From contig DUDG01000012.1 of the NCBI GenBank assembly GCA_012959395.1, positions 62,001 to 126,000 on the forward strand: DNA of 64,000 nt, given 5' to 3'. How positions within the stretch are numbered: position 1 is the first letter of the stretch; every line of letters begins with the position of its first letter. A program made the position numbers and the translations under genes. The DNA comes from Flavobacteriaceae bacterium. Its GTDB lineage: Bacteria; Bacteroidota; Bacteroidia; Flavobacteriales; Flavobacteriaceae. Below are positions 1 to 10,097 of the stretch, piece after piece. The notes under the pieces are model-generated. The model was given only the letters and a program-made list of their open reading frames with translations, ran no database searches and was not told the DNA's origin.

Positions 1-1754
1 TGGAAAGATCCATCTTTTAATGTAATTTTCATTGCATCCATTTCAAAACCTGCTAAAGGCCCATTTTTCATAGCCTCTTTAAATCCTTTTTCAACTGAAG
101 GAATAAATTCTCTAGGAATATTACCACCTTTAATTTTATTAATAAATTCTAAACCTGGTTTTCCTTCTTCAGCAGGCTCCATAGTAAAAGAAATATCAGC
201 AAATTTACCTCTACCACCTGATTGTTTTTTATATATCTCACGATGGTCAGCCGATGCAGTAATTGCCTCTTTATACTCAACTTGTGGTTGACCTTGATTT
301 ACTTCAACTTTAAATTCTCTTCTTAATCTATCAACAAGAATATCCAAATGAAGTTCACCCATTCCAGAAATAATTGTTTGACCTGAAGCTTCATCAGTTT
401 TTACTTGAAAAGTAGGATCTTCTTCAGCTAATTTACCAAGAGCCATTCCTAATTTATCTACATCCACTTTAGTTTTAGGCTCAACTGCAATACCTATCAC
501 AGGATCAGGAAAATTCATGCTCTCTAAAATTATAGGATGTTTCAACGAAGTCAATGTGTCTCCTGTCTTAATATCTTTAAATCCAACAGCAGCACCAATA
601 TCACCTGCCTCAATAAAAGGAATAGAATTTTGTTTATCAGCATGCATTTGAAATATTCTAGATATTCTTTCTTTATTTCCAGATCTATTGTTTAAAATAT
701 ATGAACCTGCATCTAATCTACCAGAATAAACTCTAAAAAAAGCAAGTCTTCCAACAAACGGATCAGTCGCAATTTTAAAAGCTAAAGCTGAAAAAGGTTC
801 AGAAACAGATGGTTTCCTAGATATTTCTAAATCTGTTTTAGGATCAGTACCGATAATCGCCTCCTTATCTAAAGGAGAAGGTAAATATCTACAAACAGCA
901 TCTAAAAGAAATTGAACTCCTTTATTTTTAAAAGCTGAACCACAAATCATAGGAATAATACTCATGTCTTGAGTAGCTTTTCTTAATGCTTCATGAACTT
1001 CTTCTTCTGAAATAGAATCAGGATCATCAAAAAACTTTTCAAGTAGGGCGTCATCGTATTCTGCAACAGCTTCAATTAAATTAGCTCTATACTCATGAAC
1101 TTCATCTTTCATTTCTTCTGGAATATCAACAATATCAAATGTTTCACCCATTTTTTCTTCATGCCAAACTATTGCCTGATTTTTAACTAAATCAACAATT
1201 CCTTTAAAATTTTCTTCTTCACCTATTGGTAAGACTACTGGAACTGCATTAGATTTTAACATTGTTTTAATCTGATTGCAAACATTTAAAAAGTTTGAAC
1301 CTTGTCTGTCCATTTTATTTACAAAGCCCATTCGAGGAACTTTATAATTGTCTGCTAATCTCCAGTTAGTTTCAGATTGAGGCTCAACACCATCAACTGC
1401 ACTAAATAAGAAAACTAATCCATCCAAAACTCTCAAAGACCTATTAACTTCAACAGTGAAATCAACGTGACCTGGAGTATCTATAATATTAAAATGATAA
1501 GGTTTAGTATCAGGGTTTTTTTCTCCTTGATTAGTTGGAAAATTCCAAGTACAAGTAGTTGCTGCAGAAGTAATTGTAATACCTCTCTCTTGTTCTTGCT
1601 CCATCCAATCCATAGTAGCTGCACCATCATGAACCTCACCAATTTTATGACTAACTCCAGTATAGAATAATATACGTTCTGTAGTGGTTGTTTTACCTGC
1701 ATCAATGTGAGCAGCAATACCAATATTACGAGTGTATTTTAAATCTCTTGCCAT
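1..1754 (-). CDS. fusA: Elongation factor G (3' end of gene runs off the left edge)
   Basis: Minus-strand translation from ATG at 1754: [33 protein letters not shown]...[12 protein letters not shown]...; G1 motif and DTPGH are diagnostic. Not in the ORF track because no stop lies in the window. Confidence 0.97.
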   Translation of the reverse strand, partial: MARDLKYTRNIGIAAHIDAGKTTTTERILFYTGVSHKIGEVHDGAATMDWMEQEQERGITITSAATTCTWNFPTNQGEKNPDTKPYHFNIIDTPGHVDFTVEVNRSLRVLDGLVFLFSAVDGVEPQSETNWRLADNYKVPRMGFVNKMDRQGSNFLNVCNQIKTMLKSNAVPVVLPIGEEENFKGIVDLVKNQAIVWHEEKMGETFDIVDIPEEMKDEVHEYRANLIEAVAEYDDALLEKFFDDPDSISEEEVHEALRKATQDMSIIPMICGSAFKNKGVQFLLDAVCRYLPSPLDKEAIIGTDPKTDLEISRKPSVSEPFSALAFKIATDPFVGRLAFFRVYSGRLDAGSYILNNRSGNKERISRIFQMHADKQNSIPFIEAGDIGAAVGFKDIKTGDTLTSLKHPIILESMNFPDPVIGIAVEPKTKVDVDKLGMALGKLAEEDPTFQVKTDEASGQTIISGMGELHLDILVDRLRREFKVEVNQGQPQVEYKEAITASADHREIYKKQSGGRGKFADISFTMEPAEEGKPGLEFINKIKGGNIPREFIPSVEKGFKEAMKNGPLAGFEMDAMKITLKDGSF

Positions 1755-1760
1755 TTTATA

Positions 1761-2237
1761 TTAAAATCTAAAGTGTGAAAATGCTTTATTGGCTTCAGCC
1801 ATTTTATGAATATCTGCTCTTTTTTTAACGGCAGCGCCTTCTTCCTTTTCAGCAGCTAAAATTTCTGAAGCTAACTTTAATGCCATTGACTTCTCATTAC
1901 GCTTTCTTGCATAAGAAATTAACCATTTCATAGCCATGGAAATTTTTCTATCTGGTCTGATTGGCATTGGAATTTGGAAAGTTGCTCCCCCTACACGTCT
2001 ACTTCTAACTTCAACATGAGGCATTACATTTGATAAACCATCTTTCCAAACTTGAAGGGCAGTCTTTTCGTCATTTTGCTTTTTTTCTTCGATGATGTCA
2101 ATTGCATCATAAAAAAGCTTAAATGCTGTGGATTTTTTACCATTCCACATAAGGTTATTGACAAATCTTGTGACTAATTGATCGTTAAACCTTGAATCAG
2201 GAAGTAACGGTCTTTTCTTTGCCTTACTTTTTCTCAT
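1761..2237 (-). CDS. rpsG: 30S ribosomal protein S7
   Basis: [39 protein letters not shown]...; position between rpsL and fusA. Confidence 0.97.
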   Translation of the reverse strand: MRKSKAKKRPLLPDSRFNDQLVTRFVNNLMWNGKKSTAFKLFYDAIDIIEEKKQNDEKTALQVWKDGLSNVMPHVEVRSRRVGGATFQIPMPIRPDRKISMAMKWLISYARKRNEKSMALKLASEILAAEKEEGAAVKKRADIHKMAEANKAFSHFRF

Positions 2238-2256
2238 TTATTTCAGTTTTAGAGAG

Positions 2257-2276
2257 GTTCAAATTGAAATTTGAAC
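2257..2276 (-). promoter_or_regulatory. Perfect 8-bp-arm hairpin in the rpsL-rpsG intercistronic spacer
   Basis: GTTCAAAT-TGAA-ATTTGAAC read directly on the + strand. Confidence 0.5.
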
Positions 2277-2291
2277 GTCATCAATTAATAT

Positions 2292-2666
2292 TTATTTTTT
2301 AGGACGCTTTGCGCCGTACTTTGATCTTCTTTGTGACCTTTCTTCAACACCTGCAGTATCTAGGGCTCCTCTAACAATATGATATCTTACACCTGGAAGG
2401 TCTTTTACTCTTCCTCCTCTTACTAATACAATAGAGTGCTCTTGAAGGTTATGTCCTTCTCCAGGAATATAGGCGTTAATCTCAGTTCCATTAGTCAATC
2501 TAACTCTTGCAACTTTTCTCATCGCAGAATTAGGTTTTTTAGGAGTAGTAGTATAAACTCTTGTACAAACTCCTCTTTTTTGAGGACATGAAACCAAGGC
2601 AGCAGATTTACTTTTCTTAGTAATCTTTGATCTTCCTTTTCGAACCAACTGTGATATTGTAGGCAT
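2292..2666 (-). CDS. rpsL: 30S ribosomal protein S12
   Basis: [21 protein letters not shown]...[27 protein letters not shown]... Confidence 0.98.
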   Translation of the reverse strand: MPTISQLVRKGRSKITKKSKSAALVSCPQKRGVCTRVYTTTPKKPNSAMRKVARVRLTNGTEINAYIPGEGHNLQEHSIVLVRGGRVKDLPGVRYHIVRGALDTAGVEERSQRRSKYGAKRPKK

Positions 2667-2707
2667 AATCTATCTTAAATAATTGTTTTCCCCCCTATTT
2701 GGGCGTG

Positions 2708-2738
2708 CAAATGTAATTTATTTTTAGTATTAATCAAA
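2708..2738 (-). promoter_or_regulatory. Bacteroidota-type promoter for the rpsL-rpsG-fusA operon (TTTG-N19-TACATTTG)
   Basis: Reverse complement reads TTTG-ATTAATACTAAAAATAAAT-TACATTTG, matching the -33 TTTG / -7 TAnnTTTG consensus, upstream of rpsL. Confidence 0.65.
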
Positions 2739-2781
2739 TGGAATTTTAAAAAATAATTGAAATTACTAAGAAACTATATAA

Positions 2782-2850
2782 ATGAAGTGTATATATAAAT
2801 GACAACAATAAAAATAATGAAGTATAAATATATATGACAACAATAAGAAT
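2782..2850. repeat. Two tandem imperfect 34-bp direct repeats (35-bp period)
   Basis: atgaagtgtatatataaatgacaacaataaaaat (2782-2815) and atgaagtataaatatatatgacaacaataagaat (2817-2850). Confidence 0.8.
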
Positions 2851-3193
2851 TATAAGCAATTGGTTACTAAATAATTTAGAACTACTATAAAAAGCTTAAA
2901 ATGCTAAGTATTTTAAATTATTAGTTTATAAAACACTTCTTAAAAAATTGTTGAATTTTATTTTAACAGAGTGTGGGTGTTAAAAAATTTAATTAATAAT
3001 TCCTTAATTACCCATACTACTGGCTATAAATTATTATGAATAGGATAATTTTAGGTAAAAAAAATATTAATACCTTAAAATATTCTTGTATATGAGGAGA
3101 ATTGACTAATAAATGTTAAAAAATTAAATAAATTTTGTTTTATTAACTTATTATTAACACTTTTACAGATTCAAATACTAATTTAAAACTAAT

Positions 3194-6100
3194 ATGAAAA
3201 CAAATTTATTTAAGTTTTTAACATTATCTTTTATGGTAATGTTTCAATGGGGGTTTGCACAAAAAAGTGTTAGCGGAACTGTTTCCGACAACGCTGGTGT
3301 ACCACTTCCGGGTGCTACAGTTCAAGTAGTAGGCACAAATACTGGTGTTACTACTGATTTTGATGGAGTTTACTCAATTATGGCTTCTGAGGGAGATGTC
3401 CTTTCTTTTAGCTATACTGGATTTACTGCTCAAACTGTAACTGTTGGAGCATCCTCAACAATTGACGTTTCACTTACTTCTGACACTGCACTGGAAGAAG
3501 TGGTTGTAACTGCACTTGGTATTACCAGAGAGGCAAAATCTCTTGGATATGCTCAACAAGCAGTTAGCGGTGAGGCTTTAACTAAAACAAAAGAAACTGA
3601 CTTTAGAACTGCTCTAGCAGGTAAAGTAGCTGGTGTTCAGGTTATTTCTGGAACTAGTTCTACTTTTGAGCCAAGTTCAATTCGTTTAAGAGGTGAATCA
3701 GACATCTTATATGTTGTTGACGGTATTAAAGTTGCAAGTACAGATATTAACACTGACAACATTGATAACATCTCAGTACTTAAAGGTGCTGCTGCAACTG
3801 CTCTTTATGGATCAGAAGCAAAAAGTGGTGTAATTTTAATCACTTCTAAGAAAGCGAAAGCTGGAGATTCTTATATTACAGTTGACCACAATACTGTTGT
3901 TAGTAATATAAGTAGACTTCACCCATACCAAAATGAGTATGGTGGTGGTTACTCTGCAAATTGGTCTCAATTTGTATACAATCCTGCAACTGACCCTGCT
4001 TCATGGGCAGCATTTAATGGACAAAATATTCCTTACTATGCAGCTGATGAATCTTGGGGACCAAAATTAGACGGTACTCAAGCAAGACACTGGGATTCTT
4101 GGATTCCTGGTCACCCAGATTTTGGAAAAACCAGACCTTGGTCTCCAAATCCAAACAATGTTAAAAATTTCTTTGAAACTGGTATAAGTTCAAGTACTAG
4201 TTTATCATTTGCTAAGGGAGGTGAAGATTTTAGCTTTAGAGCTACAGGACGTGCTACAAATAGTACTTTACCTATTCCAAATGCTGGAAGAGATGTTTAT
4301 GATTTAAATATCAATGCTTCTTTAAATGCAACTGATAAATTAACTGTATATGCATCTTTAAATGCAAAAATTCAAAATACAGATAACTATGTTTCAAGTG
4401 GATACGGAAGTCTACAATCTAACTTTAGCCAATGGTGGCAAAGACAATTAGATATGGACAGGCTAAGAGATAACTATCACTATAACGGTGTATTTTACAC
4501 TTGGAATAGAAGATCAGCTAGAAATGCTCGTCCACAGTATTGGGATGCTCCTCACTATGAGCAGTATCAAAATACTAACAATAACAAAAACTCAACTTAC
4601 TCTGGTAACTTTGGTATAAACTACGATATTATGGAAGGACTTTCTGCTAATTTCGAAGTTAAAAGAAGAGCTTATACCCGAACGAGTTGGGGAAGAGGTT
4701 TTATAGGGCAAAACACATTATCTACTCAAGCGAGTTATAATGAAGGTTCTTATTCTTCAGAGAATAATGAATTTGCTGCAAGACTTAACTATGAAAAGAA
4801 AATTACATCTGATTTCGATGTAAGTGCAATTTTAGGTTATGGTGCTGGTCAAAACAAATCAATTTCAACTTCTGCTAGTACATCTGGTGGTCTTGCGATT
4901 CCTGACTTTTATACTATTGCAAACTCAGTTGATAAGCCTAATTATAGTACTGGAAGATATAACAGAAGTAGAATTTCTGCTTACGGTCTATTATCTTTAG
5001 GTTATGCTAGTATGTTATACGTAGATGGTTCTTATCGTTTAGACTGGAGTTCAACTGCAGCTGCCGATGCTAATAGAATTGAAACATTCAGTTTATCAAG
5101 TAGTTTCTTATTTAACAACTTACTTAATATAGATGGTATTTCTTTTGGTAAATTAAGAGCAGGTTACTCTGAAGCTCCTATTTTCCCTGGAACTTACGCA
5201 ACAAGTCCTACTTATTCATCAGGTACTGCTTACGGATCTTTAGCATCATTAGCTGTACCAAACACTCTTGCTAATCCAAATTTAACTGGGGGTATGAGAA
5301 CAGAACTTGAATACGGTATTGAATTGAAATTTTTAAAAAACAGATTAGGTATTGATATGACATATTTTGACAGAGAAGATTCTAATTTGCCTGTATCAAT
5401 TTCTGCTGCTGGTAGTACAGGATATTCTGGATTAAGTGTAAATTCAAAAATCACTTCTTCTGCTGGTGTTGAAGTAATGCTTACAGGTACACCAATACTA
5501 ACTGATGATCTTAGATGGGATGTTTCTTTAAACTTCGCAACTATGAAGAAAACCGTTGACTTTATCTACGAAGGAATTGAAAGAAATATTCTAGACTCAT
5601 GGTTATCATGGTCTAGTATGGATCTTCAGGAAATCGTTGGTGAAGAGTGGGGTATGTTATATGGAAGAAAAAGACAACAAGATGCTAATGGAAATTGGAT
5701 ATACTATAATAGTGGAAACCACAGATATGATAACAACCAATTACTTGGAAATATCATGCCTAATTACACTGGAGGTGTTAACTCAAATTTAGTGTACAAA
5801 AATTGGGACGTAGCAGTAAATATTGACTTCCAAGATGGAGGTTTATACCACTCTGTTACAGATATGTTCTCAATGGCTGCTGGTCTTCATGAGTATGTAG
5901 CAGGTTTAAATGATAAAGGAAATCCAAAAAGAGATGCTGTATCAGCTGGTGGTGGTATTCACCAAGTTGGTGTTAAAGCTGACGGTAGTGTATACGATGC
6001 TTATAGAGCACCAGATTCATGGGCTTGGGGTAACTGGACAAGAGATGATCTATGGTTAGTAGACGCTTCTTTTGTTAAGTTAAGACAAGTAAGACTTGGA

Positions 6101-6343
6101 TACACATTCGACGCTGATCAAGTTGCTAAGACTCCATTTAGTTCTATTAGTTTAGCTGTAATTGGAACAAACCTAGCTATCTTATCTGAATCTACGGATT
6201 GGGGTGACTATAGAGGAAAGAAAACTCCTGGTTTAGACCCTTCTGAGCTTGGTGGAAACTGGTCAGGCAATTATTTCGCTAGTGAAGGTGGACAATTACC
6301 ATCTGCTAGATCATTTGGTCTTAACTTAAGTCTTAAATTTTAA
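3194..6343 (+). CDS. SusC/RagA-family TonB-linked outer membrane protein
   Basis: Signal peptide, carboxypeptidase-regulatory-like domain (VSGTVSDNAGVPLPGATVQVVGTNTGVTTDFDGVYSI), LEEVVVTALGITRE, plug and long beta-barrel; followed by SusD. Confidence 0.95.
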   Translation: MKTNLFKFLTLSFMVMFQWGFAQKSVSGTVSDNAGVPLPGATVQVVGTNTGVTTDFDGVYSIMASEGDVLSFSYTGFTAQTVTVGASSTIDVSLTSDTALEEVVVTALGITREAKSLGYAQQAVSGEALTKTKETDFRTALAGKVAGVQVISGTSSTFEPSSIRLRGESDILYVVDGIKVASTDINTDNIDNISVLKGAAATALYGSEAKSGVILITSKKAKAGDSYITVDHNTVVSNISRLHPYQNEYGGGYSANWSQFVYNPATDPASWAAFNGQNIPYYAADESWGPKLDGTQARHWDSWIPGHPDFGKTRPWSPNPNNVKNFFETGISSSTSLSFAKGGEDFSFRATGRATNSTLPIPNAGRDVYDLNINASLNATDKLTVYASLNAKIQNTDNYVSSGYGSLQSNFSQWWQRQLDMDRLRDNYHYNGVFYTWNRRSARNARPQYWDAPHYEQYQNTNNNKNSTYSGNFGINYDIMEGLSANFEVKRRAYTRTSWGRGFIGQNTLSTQASYNEGSYSSENNEFAARLNYEKKITSDFDVSAILGYGAGQNKSISTSASTSGGLAIPDFYTIANSVDKPNYSTGRYNRSRISAYGLLSLGYASMLYVDGSYRLDWSSTAAADANRIETFSLSSSFLFNNLLNIDGISFGKLRAGYSEAPIFPGTYATSPTYSSGTAYGSLASLAVPNTLANPNLTGGMRTELEYGIELKFLKNRLGIDMTYFDREDSNLPVSISAAGSTGYSGLSVNSKITSSAGVEVMLTGTPILTDDLRWDVSLNFATMKKTVDFIYEGIERNILDSWLSWSSMDLQEIVGEEWGMLYGRKRQQDANGNWIYYNSGNHRYDNNQLLGNIMPNYTGGVNSNLVYKNWDVAVNIDFQDGGLYHSVTDMFSMAAGLHEYVAGLNDKGNPKRDAVSAGGGIHQVGVKADGSVYDAYRAPDSWAWGNWTRDDLWLVDASFVKLRQVRLGYTFDADQVAKTPFSSISLAVIGTNLAILSESTDWGDYRGKKTPGLDPSELGGNWSGNYFASEGGQLPSARSFGLNLSLKF

Positions 6344-6361
6344 TTAGTAATCATATAAACA

Positions 6362-7831
6362 ATGAAAACACAAATTCAAAAAATAATCGGATTATTAACA
6401 ATAAGTAGCTTATTGTTTGTATCCTGCGAAACTGTAGATTTTGGAGATGAAAATCTTAATCCTAATCGAGTTTCTAAAGCAAATACTGGAGCTCTAATTA
6501 CTGGAGCTATGAGAAGTATTCCAGGTCTTGTAAGTAATGTTAATCCTTTATTGTTAATTCAGCACGTGTCTGAAATTACATACAATGATAGTTCATGTTA
6601 CGAAACCATACAATGGAATTTCGATGGTTATTATACTGGTCCACTTATGGATCTACAAACTGTCATTAATTTAAATACTGAAGATCCTGCATCTTACACA
6701 AGTTCAGGTTCAGCTGGTATGCAAATGGGTGTTGCTCACCTTTTACAAGTTTACTACTTTCAGAAAATGACTGACAGATGGGGAGCAATCCCTTACTCTG
6801 AATCTCTTAAGGGTGTAGATAACCTAAAACCTAAATTTGATGATCAAAAAGATATTTATATGGGTCTGTTTGGCCAAATAGATACTGCTTTAGGATTATT
6901 AGATGGTGGTGGATTAAATGGAGACTATATGTTTGGTGGTAGTGCAACGTCTTGGAAAAAGTTTGGTAATACTATGAAAATGGTAATGGCCTTAAGAATT
7001 TCTGATGCCGATGCTTCAACTGCTCGATCTAAATTTATAGAAGCTCACAACGGAGGAGTAATTGGTGCTGGTGGTGATATTCACTATCCATATACTGCTG
7101 CTGACGCTAACGATGCTCCATGGCAAGATAGATTCCAAAGTAGAGATGACTTTGCTTCTAGTGATACTATGGTAGAGCATTTAATTGCTTCTAGTGATCC
7201 AAGACTACATGTGTACGCTGTACCAGTAGAACAAGCTGGTGGAGTAGCTGGTGGTGCTGCTAAAGTAGTAGTTAACTATACAACTGTTGATGGAAAAGTA
7301 TACGGAGGAATGCCTTATGGTGTTTTAACTCCAGGTATTTTACAATCATGGGTGTCTTACCTTCCTGATTCCGTTATACGTGTAAGTGCTGCAAGGCAAG
7401 GTGGTATGTTGTTTTCTTACGCTCAAGTAGCTCTTTGTTATGCTGAAGCTGCACAAAAAGGATGGTCAGTTCCTGGAACTGCACAATCTTGGTATGAAGC
7501 TGGTATAGCTGCTTCTATGACACAATGGGGTGTAAGTGCTGCTGATTCTGCTACTTACATTGCTTCTGTTGGCGCTGCTTCTATACAAACTATTGCTACT
7601 GAAAAGTGGAAAGCTTTATATATGCAAGGTGAAGAAGCCTGGTCAGAATGGAGAAGACTAGATTATCCTGTGTTAGTTCGTGCTACAGATTGGTTAACAG
7701 GTACAGGAATTCCTGTAAGACTTGGATATGGTGCTTATACAGCTAGTGCAAACAAAGCTAATCACGATGCTGCGGTTGCTAAAGTATCTGGTTACAGTCA
7801 AGACTCTAGAGTATGGTGGGATACTAAATAA
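6362..7831 (+). CDS. SusD/RagB-family nutrient-binding outer membrane lipoprotein
   Basis: Lipobox ISSLLFVSC, NLNPNRVSKA, HLLQVYYFQKMTDRWGAIPYSES..., C-terminal RVWWDTK; directly downstream of SusC. Confidence 0.93.
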   Translation: MKTQIQKIIGLLTISSLLFVSCETVDFGDENLNPNRVSKANTGALITGAMRSIPGLVSNVNPLLLIQHVSEITYNDSSCYETIQWNFDGYYTGPLMDLQTVINLNTEDPASYTSSGSAGMQMGVAHLLQVYYFQKMTDRWGAIPYSESLKGVDNLKPKFDDQKDIYMGLFGQIDTALGLLDGGGLNGDYMFGGSATSWKKFGNTMKMVMALRISDADASTARSKFIEAHNGGVIGAGGDIHYPYTAADANDAPWQDRFQSRDDFASSDTMVEHLIASSDPRLHVYAVPVEQAGGVAGGAAKVVVNYTTVDGKVYGGMPYGVLTPGILQSWVSYLPDSVIRVSAARQGGMLFSYAQVALCYAEAAQKGWSVPGTAQSWYEAGIAASMTQWGVSAADSATYIASVGAASIQTIATEKWKALYMQGEEAWSEWRRLDYPVLVRATDWLTGTGIPVRLGYGAYTASANKANHDAAVAKVSGYSQDSRVWWDTK

Positions 7832-7860
7832 AATTAGAATCTCAACTTATATTATATATA

Positions 7861-7888
7861 AAAAAGCATCCCTAGGGGTGCTTTTTTT
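7861..7888 (+). terminator. Intrinsic terminator after susCD
   Basis: AAAAAGCATCCC-TA-GGGGTGCTTTTTTT stem with T-tract. Confidence 0.85.
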
Positions 7889-7948
7889 ATTTATATATTT
7901 GTATTAATAAATTCATAATGGCACAATTGTTGCGAAATTATTAACAAA

Positions 7949-8653
7949 ATGAAAAAGCTAATTCTTATTATAACGATTTTAATTCCACAATTAACAATTT
8001 CACAAGGCTATGCTGATTATACAAAAGATTTTTTTATACATGGAAACGTCAATTTATACGACCTTAAAAGTTATGATACTACAGTAAAAGGAAGCCCTTA
8101 TTTAGAAAATGACTATAAATCAGGTAAGATAATTTTTGAAAACGGAAAACAATACGAAGCTCAGATTAGACTTAATGTCTCTGAGCAAAAATTTGAAATT
8201 AGAAAAAATAATACGAGTCAGGCAAGTGCTATTGATATAGATCAAAGTGTCACTGTAGAAATAAATGGCAAAAAATACGGATTGCATTCTTTTTCTTTTA
8301 ATTCAGAATCTAATAACACCATTGGTGTTTTAGAAAATGTTATTGAATTAGAAAAGTATAGTTTATACTATTTTCCACGAAAAAAAATTGAAATGCCTAA
8401 TCAACCAAATGTAATTGCTCCAACAACAGGTTATACAAAACCTCCAAGTCCAGAATGGGTAGATAGCAGTGTGTTTCTAATATTTCATAACAACCAAACT
8501 TATACAGTGCCTAAATCTCATAAGAAGATGAAAGACCTAAATCTTTTAGATGAAAAAATATACAAAAAATACAGAAAGGCAAATAAACTGAATCTTAAGG
8601 ATAAAGGGAGTTTAAAGAATTTTGTAAAATACTTAAATTCCACTAATCCTTAA
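7949..8653 (+). CDS. Secreted protein of unknown function
   Basis: Signal peptide MKKLILIITILIPQLTISQ; intact 234-aa ORF; stop abuts the rlmB start. Confidence 0.8.
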   Translation: MKKLILIITILIPQLTISQGYADYTKDFFIHGNVNLYDLKSYDTTVKGSPYLENDYKSGKIIFENGKQYEAQIRLNVSEQKFEIRKNNTSQASAIDIDQSVTVEINGKKYGLHSFSFNSESNNTIGVLENVIELEKYSLYYFPRKKIEMPNQPNVIAPTTGYTKPPSPEWVDSSVFLIFHNNQTYTVPKSHKKMKDLNLLDEKIYKKYRKANKLNLKDKGSLKNFVKYLNSTNP

Positions 8654-9394
8654 ATGGAAAAAGAAACTACTCAGATTTATGGGATAAGGTCTGTTATAGA
8701 AGCTATTGAATCTGAGAAATCACTAAATAGGGTTTTTATACAAAGAGGACTTACAGGAGCTTCAGCATTTGAACTGATCAAAACTCTAAATAAAAAATCT
8801 GTTGAAATATCTTATGTTCCAGTAGAGAAATTAAACAGATTGACTCTTAAGAATCATCAAGGTGTAGTTGCTACTATTTCTCCTATTAAATTTTTATCAA
8901 TAGATGATCTTAGTGAAATATTAGAAAAAAAGAAAGATTCTGCTTCCATCTTAATTTTAGACCAGATATCTGATGTAAGAAATTTCGGAGCAATTGTAAG
9001 AACAGCTGAATGTACTGCTGTAGATTGTATTATAATACAATCAAATGGTAGTGCTCCGGTGAATGGAGACACGATTAAAACATCTTCAGGAGCTGTATTC
9101 AATGTTCCTATATGTAAAGTTGGCCATATTAAAGATGCTCTTTTTCTTTTAAAACAATTTGAAGTTCCCATTTATGGCGCATCAGAAAAAGCTGAAAAAA
9201 CTATCTACCAAACTAATTTCAAAAAATCTCAGGCAATTGTTATGGGGTCTGAAGGCAAGGGATTATCAACTTCAGTAATTAATCTATGTGATCAACTTAT
9301 TAAAATTCCTCTGCTTGGAAAGATTGAATCATTAAATGTTTCTGTAGCTTGTGGAACAATTTTATATGAAATAGTTCGACAAAAAAATCACTAA
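8654..9394 (+). CDS. rlmB: 23S rRNA (guanosine-2'-O)-methyltransferase RlmB (SpoU family)
   Basis: IYGIRSVIEAIES..., DVRNFGAIVRTAEC, IVMGSEGKGLS, IPLLGKIESLNVSVACGTILYE SpoU motifs. Confidence 0.92.
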   Translation: MEKETTQIYGIRSVIEAIESEKSLNRVFIQRGLTGASAFELIKTLNKKSVEISYVPVEKLNRLTLKNHQGVVATISPIKFLSIDDLSEILEKKKDSASILILDQISDVRNFGAIVRTAECTAVDCIIIQSNGSAPVNGDTIKTSSGAVFNVPICKVGHIKDALFLLKQFEVPIYGASEKAEKTIYQTNFKKSQAIVMGSEGKGLSTSVINLCDQLIKIPLLGKIESLNVSVACGTILYEIVRQKNH

Positions 9395-10078
9395 TTATAA
9401 AATAGAATTTAAAATCTTCAACTCTGTTATTATTTGGCAATGAGAATGAATAGGCTCGTGATTATTGTTAAAATGAATCGCTTTAAAACCTGCATCCAAA
9501 GCTCCTAAAATATCCGCTTCTAAATTATCTCCAATCATTAAACTTTCAGTTTCAATAGCTCCAGAAACATTTAAAGCGTATTTAAATATTTTAGAATTAG
9601 GTTTCTTTACTCCTACTGTTTCTGAGTCAATAATACAAGTAAAATATTTTTCAAGATTAGAGTTGCTTATTTTTTTCATTTGAACTTCAGTAAAACCGTT
9701 AGTAATGATATATAATTTGTATTTTTTTACTAAATAATCTAACACCAATAAAGTATCTTTTATTAAATAATTATTATCTGGTAAATGAGTCACATAATCC
9801 TCTGACATCTGATCAATAATAGATGATAAAACAGGGACATTAAGTTTTTCAAAGGCAGACTTTAATCGATTGTGTCTTAAGTATTGTTTAGATATTTTTT
9901 CGTCTCTATACAATTTCCATAAAGAAAAATTAATAGGCATGTATATTTCTAAAAATCTATCTAGACTAATTGGAATATTGTACTTCTCTAATAAAAACTT
10001 GAAGGTTAAAGAAGAATTTTTTTGAAAATCCCATAAAGTATGATCTAAATCAAAAAATATATGTTTAATCTTATCCAT
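9395..10078 (-). CDS. YjjG-family noncanonical pyrimidine nucleotidase / HAD hydrolase
   Basis: IKHIFFDLDHTLWDF..., IITNGFTEVQ, GVKKPNSKIF, MIGDNLEADILGA HAD motifs. Confidence 0.88.
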   Translation of the reverse strand: MDKIKHIFFDLDHTLWDFQKNSSLTFKFLLEKYNIPISLDRFLEIYMPINFSLWKLYRDEKISKQYLRHNRLKSAFEKLNVPVLSSIIDQMSEDYVTHLPDNNYLIKDTLLVLDYLVKKYKLYIITNGFTEVQMKKISNSNLEKYFTCIIDSETVGVKKPNSKIFKYALNVSGAIETESLMIGDNLEADILGALDAGFKAIHFNNNHEPIHSHCQIITELKILNSIL

Positions 10079-10097
10079 TAACCTTATAATGTATTAA

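Noticed and set aside
1467-1723. ORFs 1467..1670 (+) and 1481..1723 (-)
   Set aside because: Both lie inside fusA in other frames; low-complexity translations, no support.
5230-5454. Antisense ORF inside susC
   Set aside because: Shadow ORF of a clear coding gene; no start context or recognisable protein.
7722-7907. ORF 7722..7907 (+)
   Set aside because: Overlaps the susD end in another frame and runs through the terminator; hydrophobic tail is translated T-tract.
8857-9171. Antisense ORF inside rlmB
   Set aside because: Shadow ORF of a confident SpoU methyltransferase.
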